Counted from the stretch's first letter, positions 41,131 through 49,215 are shown. The stretch is DNA of 64,000 nucleotides from a virus (IMGVR_UViG_3300027749_000112:1-64000), one strand, 5' to 3'. The notes: generated from the letters alone by a model not told the origin. Numbers and translations are program-made.

Positions 41131-41583
41131 ATGCCCAAGCGTACAACACGCATCTATATGCCCGAACCTGAACTGACGCCCGAACAAGAACAACATAGAA
41201 TGGAGCTTCTCATCCTTGCCGCCGAAGCCTCTGGCATCGGGTCGAACAAGTCTCTCGATCAAGTCCTTCGTGAAGCGGAGGAGAAGTGCATTGGCAACCC
41301 GCCGGCGCCCAACCTCCACGGTGAATGCCCTGGTGAGGAAGTGTATGTGGCAGTTCCGGTATGCGTGAAAGACGCGATCCGCGATGCCGTGGAAGCTGGG
41401 CGCCTTCCCATGGAAACCCCTTTCATCACATGGATGGAGAAGAAGGTTGCCGAGTTCAATCTAGTTGATCCTGATTGCATCGCCGCCAGTCACAGCATCT
41501 TTAATACCGGCAAGAGTTGGTCGTTCTGCCCAGAGATTGCCGACATCTGCACCGGATTCACCTACTACCCACCTGAGAAATGA
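41131..41583 (+). CDS. Hypothetical protein (150 aa)
   Basis: ATG 41131 follows CCAACCAACAATG, the leader type of this operon; an in-frame ATG at 41074 would add 19 residues and is possible. The protein has a Pro-rich start, a central helix and a Cys/Trp-containing second half (Trp-Ser-Phe-Cys-Pro-Glu). No family recognised. Confidence 0.6.
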   Translation: MPKRTTRIYMPEPELTPEQEQHRMELLILAAEASGIGSNKSLDQVLREAEEKCIGNPPAPNLHGECPGEEVYVAVPVCVKDAIRDAVEAGRLPMETPFITWMEKKVAEFNLVDPDCIAASHSIFNTGKSWSFCPEIADICTGFTYYPPEK

Positions 41584-41804
41584 ACATCCACCTAACCAAG
41601 CTACAACTCGAAGCGCTCCAAACATTTGAACCCCAGGAAGGCACATGGGAAGGAGCTGCTGGACACGAACAAGTCGAAACCTTCGTCGCTGATGAGATTA
41701 AGCTCCGTACCGGCCTTAATGTCTCTGTTCAGCTCTTCCGAGAAAACGGGGAGCACCTGCAGGGTGATGAGCGCAGTGGGACAATGCTGATCACTCGAAT
41801 CTAA
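41580..41804 (+). CDS. Hypothetical protein (74 aa)
   Basis: Small alpha/beta protein with Ala-Gly-His-Glu-Gln-Val-Glu and a C-terminal strand pair (Thr-Met-Leu-Ile-Thr-Arg-Ile). ATGA overlap with the preceding gene. Family unknown. Confidence 0.55.
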   Translation: MNIHLTKLQLEALQTFEPQEGTWEGAAGHEQVETFVADEIKLRTGLNVSVQLFRENGEHLQGDERSGTMLITRI

Positions 41805-41807
41805 AAT

Positions 41808-41999
41808 ATGAACCCTACATTCAAATTAAAAGTAACGCGCCTCGTTGCCGGCAAGGAGGAATCGGATTTTGTGCGCACAAAGTACGGAAAGATCCGAGAG
41901 ATGAACCAGCAAGAGCTGGATGAGGAACTCTCCAACCAAAACCGCATCATGTACCAATGGGAGTCCGAACTGCCGACGCTGGAGGTGCAATCATGCTAA
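41808..41999 (+). CDS. Hypothetical small protein (63 aa)
   Basis: A charged protein with Lys-Leu-Lys-Val-Thr-Arg-Leu-Val-Ala-Gly-Lys-Glu and a Gln/Glu-rich helix. It starts 3 bp after the preceding gene and overlaps the next by 7 bp. Family unknown. Confidence 0.55.
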   Translation: MNPTFKLKVTRLVAGKEESDFVRTKYGKIREMNQQELDEELSNQNRIMYQWESELPTLEVQSC

Positions 42000-42286
42000 A
42001 AGACAACTACACCAGCGACACTCTTGTTCTCCCGCCGCCCCTGGAAATCACCCAGTCTCAGATGCGCAAAATGCTCACTGAGCTGAATCTTGATACGGAG
42101 GGTTGCCGCCAAAGTGTCCGATTGCATCGGAGATATAAACTTCATTACAAGGCTCCATATATTCACGTTTATGATCCTGACGAACCAGAGCGCGTTGCTA
42201 GGTTTCTGGTTCAGGCAATGGCCTTGGCTGAGTTCCATGGGGAAGTAAAACTGAAAAACTCGCCGATAAATAAAAATATAAAATGA
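41993..42286 (+). CDS. Hypothetical protein (97 aa)
   Basis: ATG 41993 lies 7 bp inside the previous gene and starts Met-Leu-Lys-Asp-Asn-Tyr. The middle part is basic and His/Tyr-rich (Arg-Leu-His-Arg-Arg-Tyr-Lys-Leu-His-Tyr). Overlap of 4 bp with the next gene. Family unknown. Confidence 0.6.
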   Translation: MLKDNYTSDTLVLPPPLEITQSQMRKMLTELNLDTEGCRQSVRLHRRYKLHYKAPYIHVYDPDEPERVARFLVQAMALAEFHGEVKLKNSPINKNIK

Positions 42287-42561
42287 AACCCAACACAACA
42301 ACCCGCAAGCGATCCACCACCCCGCGAAAACCCAAGGCAGAAAAAGTTGCCGAGCCCAAGCTAGAGACTCTCGCGCCGGCGATAGTGGAGGAAGACCTCA
42401 GCAAGCTATATCGCGGTATTGGGCTTCTCCTAGTATCTGTCCCTCTCCTTCTCCAGGGACACAAGAATGCCGGCCCCACCCTCCTCGAAGGAGCCATGAA
42501 TATCATCGATCATATCATTCCTGATATGCCGAAAGAGGTACTTGCAAAGGTAACCGGTTGA
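42283..42561 (+). CDS. Hypothetical protein, last of plus operon (92 aa)
   Basis: The first 20 residues are a Lys/Arg/Thr/Pro-rich tail, suited to nucleic-acid binding. A hydrophobic stretch Gly-Ile-Gly-Leu-Leu-Leu-Val-Ser-Val-Pro-Leu-Leu-Leu near residue 46 may be buried or membrane-bound. Last gene before the convergent junction. Confidence 0.6.
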   Translation: MKPNTTTRKRSTTPRKPKAEKVAEPKLETLAPAIVEEDLSKLYRGIGLLLVSVPLLLQGHKNAGPTLLEGAMNIIDHIIPDMPKEVLAKVTG

Positions 42562-42805
42562 CCTGCCCAGCAAAAATCGGGGGAAGCATTGAGGGGGGAA
42601 AAGTGTGGCTGAAACGATAAGCCATACGGATTACCAGCGACCTGAACTTCCTCCGACCTTTTGTTAATAAAACGAATGCGAATTCTTAACAGACACTACA
42701 GTGGATAGCGCCCGATACATCAGGCAAGTGTAGTGAGTTATAGCTTGATGTTTCATCGACACGTTCCTGAAACGTGTACACGAAACGGGTTTTTATCAAC
42801 ACGAC
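42562..42805. other. Convergent intergenic region with hairpins
   Basis: The plus-strand operon and the terminase gene end here, tail to tail. A stem ACACGTT/AACGTGT (42759-42777, 5-nt loop) and a looser inverted repeat CACTACA/TGTAGTG (42694-42735) are visible, without strong T-runs. They may act as a two-way terminator. No open frame of note is present. Confidence 0.45.
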
Positions 42806-44662
42806 TCACTCCACCAATTCCTCGACCTTGAAAGCTGCTGGCACGTTCGCCAGATCCGCATCGTCCTGTATCACTCCCCCACTCTGGCCCATGACCAACT
42901 GCATGCTCTCGCAATCGAATAAGTGGTTATCCCTCCTCACGCGCTTCCAGTAATACGTCATCCTCCCCGTGATCCGATTCACCTTCACCTCCCTCCGCTC
43001 TGAGTTGAGCTGATGGATGTAATCCTTGGAGATTGTATTCGGGACATGCCACCTAGCGGGATCCGCATACCGCATGACCTCCAAGCGATCCTTGATCCGA
43101 TCGTTGCTCCAGAAAATGAACATCGCCTTGTTGTTCTGCTCGCTCTGCAGCACCGTGCCCAAGTGAGGGTCGCGGTATTGAACCGGCGAGTATTCCTTGA
43201 GTACCCGCTGCCCCCTACCCTGACTATGAGTAAAACCACCCTTGTCGCTTCCCCATAATCCACGCCACCCATTCTTTACCAGGAGGGCGCTGACCATATT
43301 CGGTCTGTGAGCCATATCTAGCCCCACCCTCCTAGCCTCCACGCCAAAGTCGATCTGGAGCTTTTCCAGTTCTTCCGGTGTCTCCACCCTGCCCTCATAC
43401 AGCAACCAACTTTGCTGGCCTCCCTCAAACTTAGGATTGCTCCAGCTCCGAATCACAACCCAGAAGTGATTCTCCTGAACATCCACCGTCATGATGTTGA
43501 TCTTGTCGCTAGGCAACTGAGCCGTCACATACCCCGTTGTGCTGATTGGCTCGTTGTCGATGCTCTGCTCGTCATCATACGGCTCTGCTAGCGTCGAGTT
43601 GATGAATGCCTGTCTTCGAGTCATGCTCGTCTTTGACTGGATCCATTTCACGGCCAAGATCCCCCATTGGCATTCCTTCAGCGGAGCATACAGCGAGTTC
43701 AGGTGATAGCTGCGCCGGCCAAGCAAAGCGTTAGGATTCGTGGGGATCCATTCTCCCTGCTGCAGCATGTCCAGCTTCTGGTGATCCAAAATCTTTCCAT
43801 CACACTCCTGGCACCGGTAGTAGGTATTCCTCCTGACCTTTTCCTCGTCCCAGTCGCCATTCGTTTTGCTCTCGCTGGCGTCCTCATTCCACCACCTGAC
43901 CTGACCCCACTTTAGTGCAATCATCTTTTTGCAGTGAGGGCAGGGCAAATGAAAATACCTTTGATCTCCCCTCTCAAACTCTTGCCAGATTTCTCCAAAC
44001 TTTGTCGTCGGAGTCGAAGTTTTGACCCGCAGCGGGTAAGGAAAAGTTTTTGTTCGCTCCTCGGCATTCTGTAGGGCGCCGGCTTCCCTAGTGCTTTTCT
44101 GCCCCAGCTTATCCGTCTCATCAACCAGGAGGAGTCCGCATGGACGTGACGCCAAATTTGCAGGACTGTTACTGCCGGCGAAGGTCAAAATTGCCCGATC
44201 AAAGTATTGCTCTAAAATCTTGAAGTACATCCGATCTGTACTCTTTTGTTTTTTCAGCGGGGCAATCGAGTCTATGAATGGGATCCACCGGCTCTTGGAA
44301 AAGCTCTCAGCAAGGTCAGTGTTGGGCATCACCCACAACGCATTCATTGGGTCGTTGCAAAGTTTCCAAGCCGCCCCTCCCATGACCGTCAGCGTTTTCC
44401 CCACCTGCGTTCCAAAACACAGAACTAAATCCGTCACCTGCTTGTCCTGAAAACAGTTAAGTGGCTCCCTTACATAGGGGCGCGAAGATGTGTTGAATTG
44501 CCCTGGAGAACTACTCTCCCTCTCCGACAAGTACGCATTTTCCTCCAGCCACTCCCAGACACTGAGCGGCGGGGGTGACGAGAGAGTCTCAAACATCGCA
44601 CTCTCAACGCGATGGATGGAATCTGGATCGTCTATCGGTAACTCTTGGAGGGGATGGCTCAA
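42806..44662 (-). CDS. Terminase large subunit, GpA family (618 aa)
   Basis: An ATPase domain with Gly-Thr-Gln-Val-Gly-Lys-Thr near residue 84 (Walker A) and Leu-Leu-Leu-Val-Asp-Glu near 177 (Walker B), a zinc ribbon (Cys-Pro-His-Cys near 243, Cys-Gln-Glu-Cys near 285), and a C-terminal nuclease beginning near Thr-Val-Asp-Val-Gln-Glu. This layout is that of lambda gpA terminases, which cut and pump DNA. The start is a TTG coupled to the previous stop (TTGA); an ATG at 44596 is the alternative. It lies far from the portal. Confidence 0.92.
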   Translation of the reverse strand: MSHPLQELPIDDPDSIHRVESAMFETLSSPPPLSVWEWLEENAYLSERESSSPGQFNTSSRPYVREPLNCFQDKQVTDLVLCFGTQVGKTLTVMGGAAWKLCNDPMNALWVMPNTDLAESFSKSRWIPFIDSIAPLKKQKSTDRMYFKILEQYFDRAILTFAGSNSPANLASRPCGLLLVDETDKLGQKSTREAGALQNAEERTKTFPYPLRVKTSTPTTKFGEIWQEFERGDQRYFHLPCPHCKKMIALKWGQVRWWNEDASESKTNGDWDEEKVRRNTYYRCQECDGKILDHQKLDMLQQGEWIPTNPNALLGRRSYHLNSLYAPLKECQWGILAVKWIQSKTSMTRRQAFINSTLAEPYDDEQSIDNEPISTTGYVTAQLPSDKINIMTVDVQENHFWVVIRSWSNPKFEGGQQSWLLYEGRVETPEELEKLQIDFGVEARRVGLDMAHRPNMVSALLVKNGWRGLWGSDKGGFTHSQGRGQRVLKEYSPVQYRDPHLGTVLQSEQNNKAMFIFWSNDRIKDRLEVMRYADPARWHVPNTISKDYIHQLNSERREVKVNRITGRMTYYWKRVRRDNHLFDCESMQLVMGQSGGVIQDDADLANVPAAFKVEELVE

Positions 44663-44877
44663 TCTAGTACCAGGTCGTTGTCGTGAATGAGATCGTTCAG
44701 ATGCTTCCGAGTAGCAATCAGAGCCTCATGAGCGTCCTCAAAAGTATGCCCGTACTTGATCCAGTTGCGGAGTTCTCCCTCTAGCTCCTGAAGGCAGTAT
44801 CGAAAAGTTCCTCCATTGATGGCGTTGTAATGTTCGGTCTGCTCGTCCGGTAGATTAAATTCGAGTGTAGCTTTCAT
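44659..44877 (-). CDS. Small conserved phage protein (72 aa)
   Basis: It begins Met-Lys-Ala-Thr-Leu-Glu-Phe-Asn-Leu-Pro-Asp-Glu-Gln and has Leu-Gln-Glu-Leu-Glu-Gly-Glu-Leu-Arg-Asn-Trp-Ile-Lys-Tyr-Gly, a pattern frequent in uncharacterised phage genes. Translation is coupled to the terminase TTG start. Function unknown. Confidence 0.7.
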   Translation of the reverse strand: MKATLEFNLPDEQTEHYNAINGGTFRYCLQELEGELRNWIKYGHTFEDAHEALIATRKHLNDLIHDNDLVLD

Positions 44878-45008
44878 TTAATTAGAATGTTGTAGGCGAA
44901 TTTCAGCATTACGATAGTGAAGGATGAAAGTAGCCCCAGAAGGATGAGAAGCATCCAGCCCATGACTAAGTGACCGACGATTATCGTGAGTTTATCTTGC
45001 CAGTTCAT
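44874..45008 (-). CDS. Small membrane protein (44 aa)
   Basis: ATG 45008 (Met-Asn-Trp-Gln-Asp-Lys) overlaps the preceding stop by 4 bp, so the longer upstream frame is not needed. A hydrophobic stretch of about 25 residues makes one membrane segment. Coupled to the next gene as ATGA. Function unknown. Confidence 0.6.
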   Translation of the reverse strand: MNWQDKLTIIVGHLVMGWMLLILLGLLSSFTIVMLKFAYNILIK

Positions 45009-45610
45009 TTGTTGGTTTTTTTGAAACGCTCCATAGCGTCTTGGTAATAAGTCGGGCAATAAACACGGATTACGTTTAGGCAATCCTCTGTGAGTTTGGA
45101 TAGCCTATCGACTTCGGCCTCGTGCTTTCCTTCCATTTCCTCGGCTTCGTATGATTTGCCTTTCCAAAACTCAACATCGGCTTCTGCTTTCTTTGCTCGT
45201 TCTTGCTCTCGTTTTGCATGAGTGCCGTAGTCCCAAGCATCTAGCTCTTTTTTAAGCCTCTCAACCTCGGCCTCTGCTTTCTCGGCTCTTTCCCTGCAAG
45301 GATGAGGGCCGAGGATGTGTTCGTAACCATCCCACGAAAGCCCAGCAATTGTGCCTCGCAACGTGTTGATGTGGACTGCAGATGGATCTTTTAGGAGTGT
45401 CTTAATGTGTTCAATCTCTGCTTCTGCTTTCTCGGCTCGTTCTCTCCACTCGTTCCGTTCCTCGATCTCACAGCAAAGCGAGGATCGTGCAGGATGGCAT
45501 CCCTTGGTGTGGTAAGTGCCGCAGACATACCAAGTGCGGTTTCCTTCTGTATTGTTTTCCATACTGCCGCAATGAGGACATACATCAGTTCGTGGTGTGT
45601 CGGTGGTCAT
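45005..45610 (-). CDS. Zinc-ribbon/coiled-coil protein (201 aa)
   Basis: ATG 45610 opens a zinc-ribbon start (Cys-Pro-His-Cys, then Trp-Tyr-Val-Cys and Cys-Cys). It is followed by repeats of Arg-Glu-Arg-Ala-Glu-Lys-Ala-Glu-Ala-Glu that make a long coiled coil. Proteins with this repeat are common in phages and have no set function. An earlier frame start lies in the terminase small-subunit gene and is unlikely. Confidence 0.65.
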   Translation of the reverse strand: MTTDTPRTDVCPHCGSMENNTEGNRTWYVCGTYHTKGCHPARSSLCCEIEERNEWRERAEKAEAEIEHIKTLLKDPSAVHINTLRGTIAGLSWDGYEHILGPHPCRERAEKAEAEVERLKKELDAWDYGTHAKREQERAKKAEADVEFWKGKSYEAEEMEGKHEAEVDRLSKLTEDCLNVIRVYCPTYYQDAMERFKKTNK

Positions 45611-45611
45611 A

Positions 45612-46304
45612 TTAAGCGGTAGCATATCCCTTCTGGCCCTCAGCAATCGCCAGCTCGATCTCTTTCCGAATCGCGGCCTCGGCCAGGATGTCATTTTGCG
45701 GGTTTGCCAAAATTGCTGCATTTCTGGGGCAAGCCCGTAATCTGGACAAAAACGGCCCCCATACACGATTTATGATGCCACGGGCCGCATCATGAGTAAT
45801 GAGCGTTCCTTTCTCCTTTTGGATCTGCATGACCCTCTTCTCGGTATCCATCCGGTTCGACTGAGCTTTGTTATATGCGTTGATTGCGGTCAGGAGTTTC
45901 CCTGGCATTCCGCTCAACCGCTCTACTTCTTCGGCGCAATGCCTCTCAATCCGAATCGCTTGCTTTAGGCTCCCCTCAATCGTCGAGACATCGATCCGGC
46001 TACTCCTTTCCTTTTGCATCCTCTTCTGCTGCTCTTCATAGTTCGCAAGTGACTTCTCCTCATACTCTTGCTTTATACTCTTTACGTCAGGCGCAGCGTC
46101 TTTCGTGCGGTATCCGACGCCCCTTGGAGAGTTTGCATCTCTCCACTCGGTAGCTTTTAATATCAAATCCTCTATGCTTTGGCCCTCACTTAGCGTTACT
46201 GGGCATCCCTTTTTCCTGCATGCGTAGACATAAGTTCGGCTCGTGCCCCAGGCGGCAGCGATTGAGGGAACCGGACTTAGTGTGGTTTCTGCTAATGTGC
46301 TCAT
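45612..46304 (-). CDS. Probable terminase small subunit (230 aa)
   Basis: The N-terminal 40 residues, with SIAAAWGTSRTYVYACRKKG and a Pro-Val turn, look like the winged helix-turn-helix of lambda Nu1 that binds cos. The rest is a charged helical region of the kind that oligomerises, ending in a short helical tail. It lies upstream of the large subunit with three small genes between. The assignment is by position and domain pattern. Confidence 0.65.
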   Translation of the reverse strand: MSTLAETTLSPVPSIAAAWGTSRTYVYACRKKGCPVTLSEGQSIEDLILKATEWRDANSPRGVGYRTKDAAPDVKSIKQEYEEKSLANYEEQQKRMQKERSSRIDVSTIEGSLKQAIRIERHCAEEVERLSGMPGKLLTAINAYNKAQSNRMDTEKRVMQIQKEKGTLITHDAARGIINRVWGPFLSRLRACPRNAAILANPQNDILAEAAIRKEIELAIAEGQKGYATA

Positions 46305-46421
46305 GATGTGTAATTTATGAAATAAATAATGTTATTAAAGATAAGATGACTATGCTATAAGCAGACCTATTGATTTGCTATTACAAAGAGATTCCTTGCC
46401 CACCATGGTGGATGACATCTC

Positions 46422-46700
46422 TCATTGGTCAGAGTTAGGGTCATGTGTAATAGAGTGTAACTGCCCGTTACAGATGCGATCATAACATTCAGACGTTAGT
46501 GCCTCATCTACCCATGCAGCGAGGCGCTTGGTCTCATGCATCTCGACTGCCTTGCCGGCCTCGATAAGGCAACGAGCAAGCCCATTACATCGTTCATGCT
46601 TAAAGGTAGTGATCAATTCTCGATTGATTCTCACCTCATAATTACGTTCCCCATGTGGATCAGACGCATCGCCCCCTCCTATGTTAATTATGGAGATCAT
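46422..46700 (-). CDS. Conserved phage protein (92 aa)
   Basis: It begins Met-Ile-Ser-Ile-Ile-Asn-Ile-Gly-Gly and has Arg-Asn-Tyr-Glu-Val-Arg-Ile-Asn-Arg-Glu, then Cys-Asn-Gly-Leu-Ala-Arg-Cys-Leu, a repeated pattern in many phages (function unknown). A perfect 12-bp palindrome CCACCATGGTGG (46400-46411) lies in the 117-bp gap downstream, before terminase, perhaps an operator. Confidence 0.7.
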   Translation of the reverse strand: MISIINIGGGDASDPHGERNYEVRINRELITTFKHERCNGLARCLIEAGKAVEMHETKRLAAWVDEALTSECYDRICNGQLHSITHDPNSDQ

Positions 46701-46930
46701 AACATCAACTCATTATCGAGCGTCTTCAGCGCATCCGTAGCCGCTGCGAACGCTGCATAGTTCGAGTAGTTCGAGTAATCTCTAGGGAATGAGGATTGCT
46801 CGAACATGCGAGCAATCTCCATGGCCTTATCTCTCTGCTTCTCAATCGCAGTGATTTTGTCGCGAAGCCTAAGCAACTCGAAGAGAGGTGCTTCCCCGCT
46901 TGGGCCAAAGTTGATGTTGCCTACATTCAT
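46697..46930 (-). CDS. Hypothetical protein (77 aa)
   Basis: A helical protein with a coiled-coil-like middle (Leu-Arg-Asp-Lys-Ile-Thr-Ala-Ile-Glu-Lys-Gln-Arg-Asp-Lys) and a Tyr-Ser-Asn-Tyr repeat. ATGA overlaps on both sides. Family unknown. Confidence 0.6.
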   Translation of the reverse strand: MNVGNINFGPSGEAPLFELLRLRDKITAIEKQRDKAMEIARMFEQSSFPRDYSNYSNYAAFAAATDALKTLDNELML

Positions 46931-47142
46931 GGCTTTTTTTTCCTTGTGCTGTTGTTGTACCGGACACTTTCCGCATTCTGGCGACTATCCACTATGCCCC
47001 TATCAGCGAAAAATCGACTGCATGCCCTACAGACCTCGGCAAACAATCGGGCATAGTAATTGTACTCCTGGGTCGCCTCCCTAGCCGTGTGCTCCCACTT
47101 GCTATGAGGCGTGTAGTTGCGGTAATAATCAGGCTTCTTCAT
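46927..47142 (-). CDS. Hypothetical protein (71 aa)
   Basis: ATG 47142 (Met-Lys-Lys-Pro-Asp-Tyr-Tyr) follows the preceding stop by 5 bp; the longer frame would overlap it. Tyr-rich start, Cys-Arg-Ala-Cys in the middle and a basic tail (Arg-Lys-Lys-Lys-Pro). Possible nucleic-acid binding. Family unknown. Confidence 0.55.
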   Translation of the reverse strand: MKKPDYYRNYTPHSKWEHTAREATQEYNYYARLFAEVCRACSRFFADRGIVDSRQNAESVRYNNSTRKKKP

Positions 47143-47147
47143 GCTGA

Positions 47148-47372
47148 TTAGATAAACAGGGCTTTGATCCATCCGGTTGCCTGAAGGAGCGCTTTAAAAG
47201 CGGGATTCATTGGATGGGCATCAACCATACTAGCCAGCTCGTAGTTGTCCTTACGGCAGGGGCCGCAAATACGAGGTGTATCAACTGCAGTTGTACGGCG
47301 TTTGTTACCGCAGGAGAGGCAGGTATAGGAGCGTGAGCGTTTGGGTGATACCTTGGGTTGCTTTTTTTTCAT
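47148..47372 (-). CDS. Zinc-ribbon protein (74 aa)
   Basis: A Lys/Arg-rich start is followed by Cys-Leu-Ser-Cys-Gly-Asn-Lys-Arg-Arg and Cys-Gly-Pro-Cys, two CxxC pairs of a zinc ribbon. It could bind DNA or RNA as a small regulator. Lies in the early leftward operon. Confidence 0.65.
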   Translation of the reverse strand: MKKKQPKVSPKRSRSYTCLSCGNKRRTTAVDTPRICGPCRKDNYELASMVDAHPMNPAFKALLQATGWIKALFI

Positions 47373-47390
47373 GGGATTCTTATTTGATGG

Positions 47391-47699
47391 TTATTTGATG
47401 ACCGACTTTAAGTGTGCCAGAGCTATAATGGCTTGTTTCTCTTCCGAGTATCCCTCCTCGTCTTCGAGGAAGCGTTGGGATTGCTCGCGGTGCTGCAAAT
47501 GGTATCGGAGAAGGGATTCGAGCTTGTCGGCAATCGCAAGAGCACTGTCACGTTGCTTCCGTGCTAGGCAAGCCGGACGCTTGCATTGTGGGCCGCAAGA
47601 ATGGATGCCGGCAGCCCACAGGTTATCCATTTCCTCTTTGAGATCCTTTAACTCGATCTCCAGCTTACGGACAAGCGCCTCAGAAGTGTCAGCCTTCAT
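47391..47699 (-). CDS. Coiled-coil protein with Cys cluster (102 aa)
   Basis: ATG 47699 overlaps the preceding stop by 4 bp. A coiled coil (Val-Arg-Lys-Leu-Glu-Ile-Glu-Leu-Lys-Asp-Leu) precedes a Cys-Gly-Pro-Gln-Cys-Lys-Arg-Pro-Ala-Cys cluster and a second coiled coil. Structural or regulatory role, unknown. Confidence 0.6.
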   Translation of the reverse strand: MKADTSEALVRKLEIELKDLKEEMDNLWAAGIHSCGPQCKRPACLARKQRDSALAIADKLESLLRYHLQHREQSQRFLEDEEGYSEEKQAIIALAHLKSVIK

Positions 47700-47884
47700 T
47701 CTTTGTTCCTCCATTCGTTCTCCTCCATCGGCTTTTCGGGCCGGCAAAATCCGATGTCGTAGAAGCCCATGGCGAGCATGTCCTGAATGGTAAGGGTTGG
47801 ATCGACAAACCGGCTCTCGCCCTTGCTGTTCACGAACTCGATGGCGTTGGGGCGCCTCAATGGGTAGGCAATGTCTGGTGTCAT
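47696..47884 (-). CDS. Hypothetical small protein (62 aa)
   Basis: A short protein with Phe-Val-Asn-Ser-Lys-Gly-Glu-Ser-Arg and Met-Gly-Phe-Tyr-Asp-Ile-Gly-Phe-Cys. Linked by ATGA overlaps to both neighbours. No family recognised. Confidence 0.6.
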   Translation of the reverse strand: MTPDIAYPLRRPNAIEFVNSKGESRFVDPTLTIQDMLAMGFYDIGFCRPEKPMEENEWRNKE

Positions 47885-48006
47885 GTTAATGTTATATCTT
47901 TATGGCCGCAGCGGACGCATTGAATAAGATTCATGTTTTGGTGCCAACGCTTCATGATCCACAGATGTCCAGATACAAAGCATTGAATTTTGTTAAAGAT
48001 GTTCAT
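47881..48006 (-). CDS. Tiny zinc-ribbon protein (41 aa)
   Basis: The frame fits exactly between two genes, with ATGA overlaps at both ends (48006 and 47884). It reads Met-Asn-Ile-Phe-Asn-Lys-Ile-Gln-Cys, then Gly-His-Leu-Trp, then Cys-Val-Arg-Cys-Gly-His. One Cys plus His at the start and a CxxC-Gly-His at the end form a plausible zinc ribbon. Confidence 0.65.
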   Translation of the reverse strand: MNIFNKIQCFVSGHLWIMKRWHQNMNLIQCVRCGHKDITLT

Positions 48007-48659
48007 TTCTCAATCCCTTCGCATTGGGCGATACAGCGAGCATAGCCACATATATCAACGATATTATCACGTTTAGGCGTATTGACGTGACGAGCTATCT
48101 TGGTCAATAACATCATAAAGCCTGTATCGACGGCATTGATGGGGGCTGTAGTGTCCTGCCTGATGCCAAGGTATGAGTTCCATAGGGATGCTAGGCGATC
48201 AAAGTTCACCAAGGGATGTCCATAATCCCTCTGACGATCCCCACTTGTGATGCGGGCTGCCTCTTCAAGAATGGATTCTGGTTCAGGACTTTTCTCCAAC
48301 ATGGGATTCTCAGCAATCATCAAGGGGGTCTGATATACGACATGTAAGCCGATCCACTTGGCTACTGCCAACTCTGCCGTAGCACCCTTGGATTGCTGCC
48401 AGCCATCCAGCATGAAGATGGCGTCACATCCAGCAATGGCCTCCACATCGCGAACTGCCACGCGAGCTAGGAAGGCCCTATCGATGGCGTCTGGCGGAAG
48501 TGACTCGACATCGGGGTTGTGTTCGCGATCGATGTCTGCAGGTGAGATGGCTACATCCCATCCGATCTCCTCTAGCCATTTTTTGGCTAGGTCGAAGGCT
48601 GGGAAGTTGTATTTTTCGTAGCCGCGCATGGGGCCGGCGATATAGATGGATTTGTGCAT
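48003..48659 (-). CDS. DUF4406 + DUF6378 fusion protein (218 aa)
   Basis: ATG 48659 starts Met-His-Lys-Ser-Ile-Tyr-Ile-Ala-Gly-Pro-Met-Arg-Gly, the mark of DUF4406, related to nucleoside 2-deoxyribosyltransferases. The second half, from Ile-Leu-Glu-Glu-Ala-Ala-Arg-Ile-Thr-Ser-Gly-Asp-Arg-Gln to Asn-Thr-Pro-Lys-Arg-Asp-Asn, is DUF6378, a phage domain of MazG-like helical build. The fusion suggests a role in nucleotide metabolism. Whether it is active is unknown. Confidence 0.85.
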   Translation of the reverse strand: MHKSIYIAGPMRGYEKYNFPAFDLAKKWLEEIGWDVAISPADIDREHNPDVESLPPDAIDRAFLARVAVRDVEAIAGCDAIFMLDGWQQSKGATAELAVAKWIGLHVVYQTPLMIAENPMLEKSPEPESILEEAARITSGDRQRDYGHPLVNFDRLASLWNSYLGIRQDTTAPINAVDTGFMMLLTKIARHVNTPKRDNIVDICGYARCIAQCEGIEK

Positions 48660-48684
48660 TGTGTAGGGTTGTAGGGTTGGTAGG

Positions 48685-49203
48685 TTACAGATTGATTTCG
48701 TACACCTGAATCTCTGTGCGCTCGTCAATTCTGGGGCACTTTTGTTGGTGAAACTCCATGGTTACAGCGGCGGGATTGTCATCGGTTATCAGTTCTGCTC
48801 TCCTGATGGCGTCGATAAGAAACTTGCAGCCGCCGGCAAAATTGTCGGCGTCGAGAAGTCTGCTGGAATACCTGGTGATGATAAGGCGGTATGGGGGCGC
48901 CTTGGGCTCCAGGAGGGCCGCATTCTTCGTTTTCCCCTTAGCCTTGGGCTTTACGGCTCCATATCCCTTCTCGACCTCCACAGCGCCGCCTGCGCCTCCG
49001 CCTTGGCTTTTTGGATTACTGACCAGTGCTTTCGTAGCAGTTGGTTCAGGGAGGGTGTCAGGTAGCCGGTTAGTACGAGGCTGTGTTTGAGAGTATACTG
49101 AGGTGGGTTTGTTAGTGTCATTAGTAAGGTGGGGTGAGTCATAACTTCCATCGGGATTTTTTGAGAAGCCCATGGATTGCAGTTGGTCGTGAGTTAAAGT
49201 CAT
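48685..49203 (-). CDS. RusA-like Holliday junction resolvase (172 aa)
   Basis: The C-terminal half holds the acidic active site: Leu-Leu-Asp-Ala-Asp-Asn-Phe (near residue 118) and Ile-Thr-Asp-Asp-Asn-Pro (near 139), typical of RusA endonucleases, which resolve branched DNA before packaging. The first 90 residues are a Pro/Gly/Ser/Lys-rich extension, longer than usual. It lies downstream of the primase-helicase. Confidence 0.82.
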   Translation of the reverse strand: MTLTHDQLQSMGFSKNPDGSYDSPHLTNDTNKPTSVYSQTQPRTNRLPDTLPEPTATKALVSNPKSQGGGAGGAVEVEKGYGAVKPKAKGKTKNAALLEPKAPPYRLIITRYSSRLLDADNFAGGCKFLIDAIRRAELITDDNPAAVTMEFHQQKCPRIDERTEIQVYEINL

Positions 49204-49215
49204 AATAAATAGGTC

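Noticed and set aside
45005-45766. 253-residue form of the zinc-ribbon/coiled-coil protein
   Set aside because: The extra 52 residues lie inside the terminase small-subunit gene and look unlike protein; ATG 45610 fits the operon.
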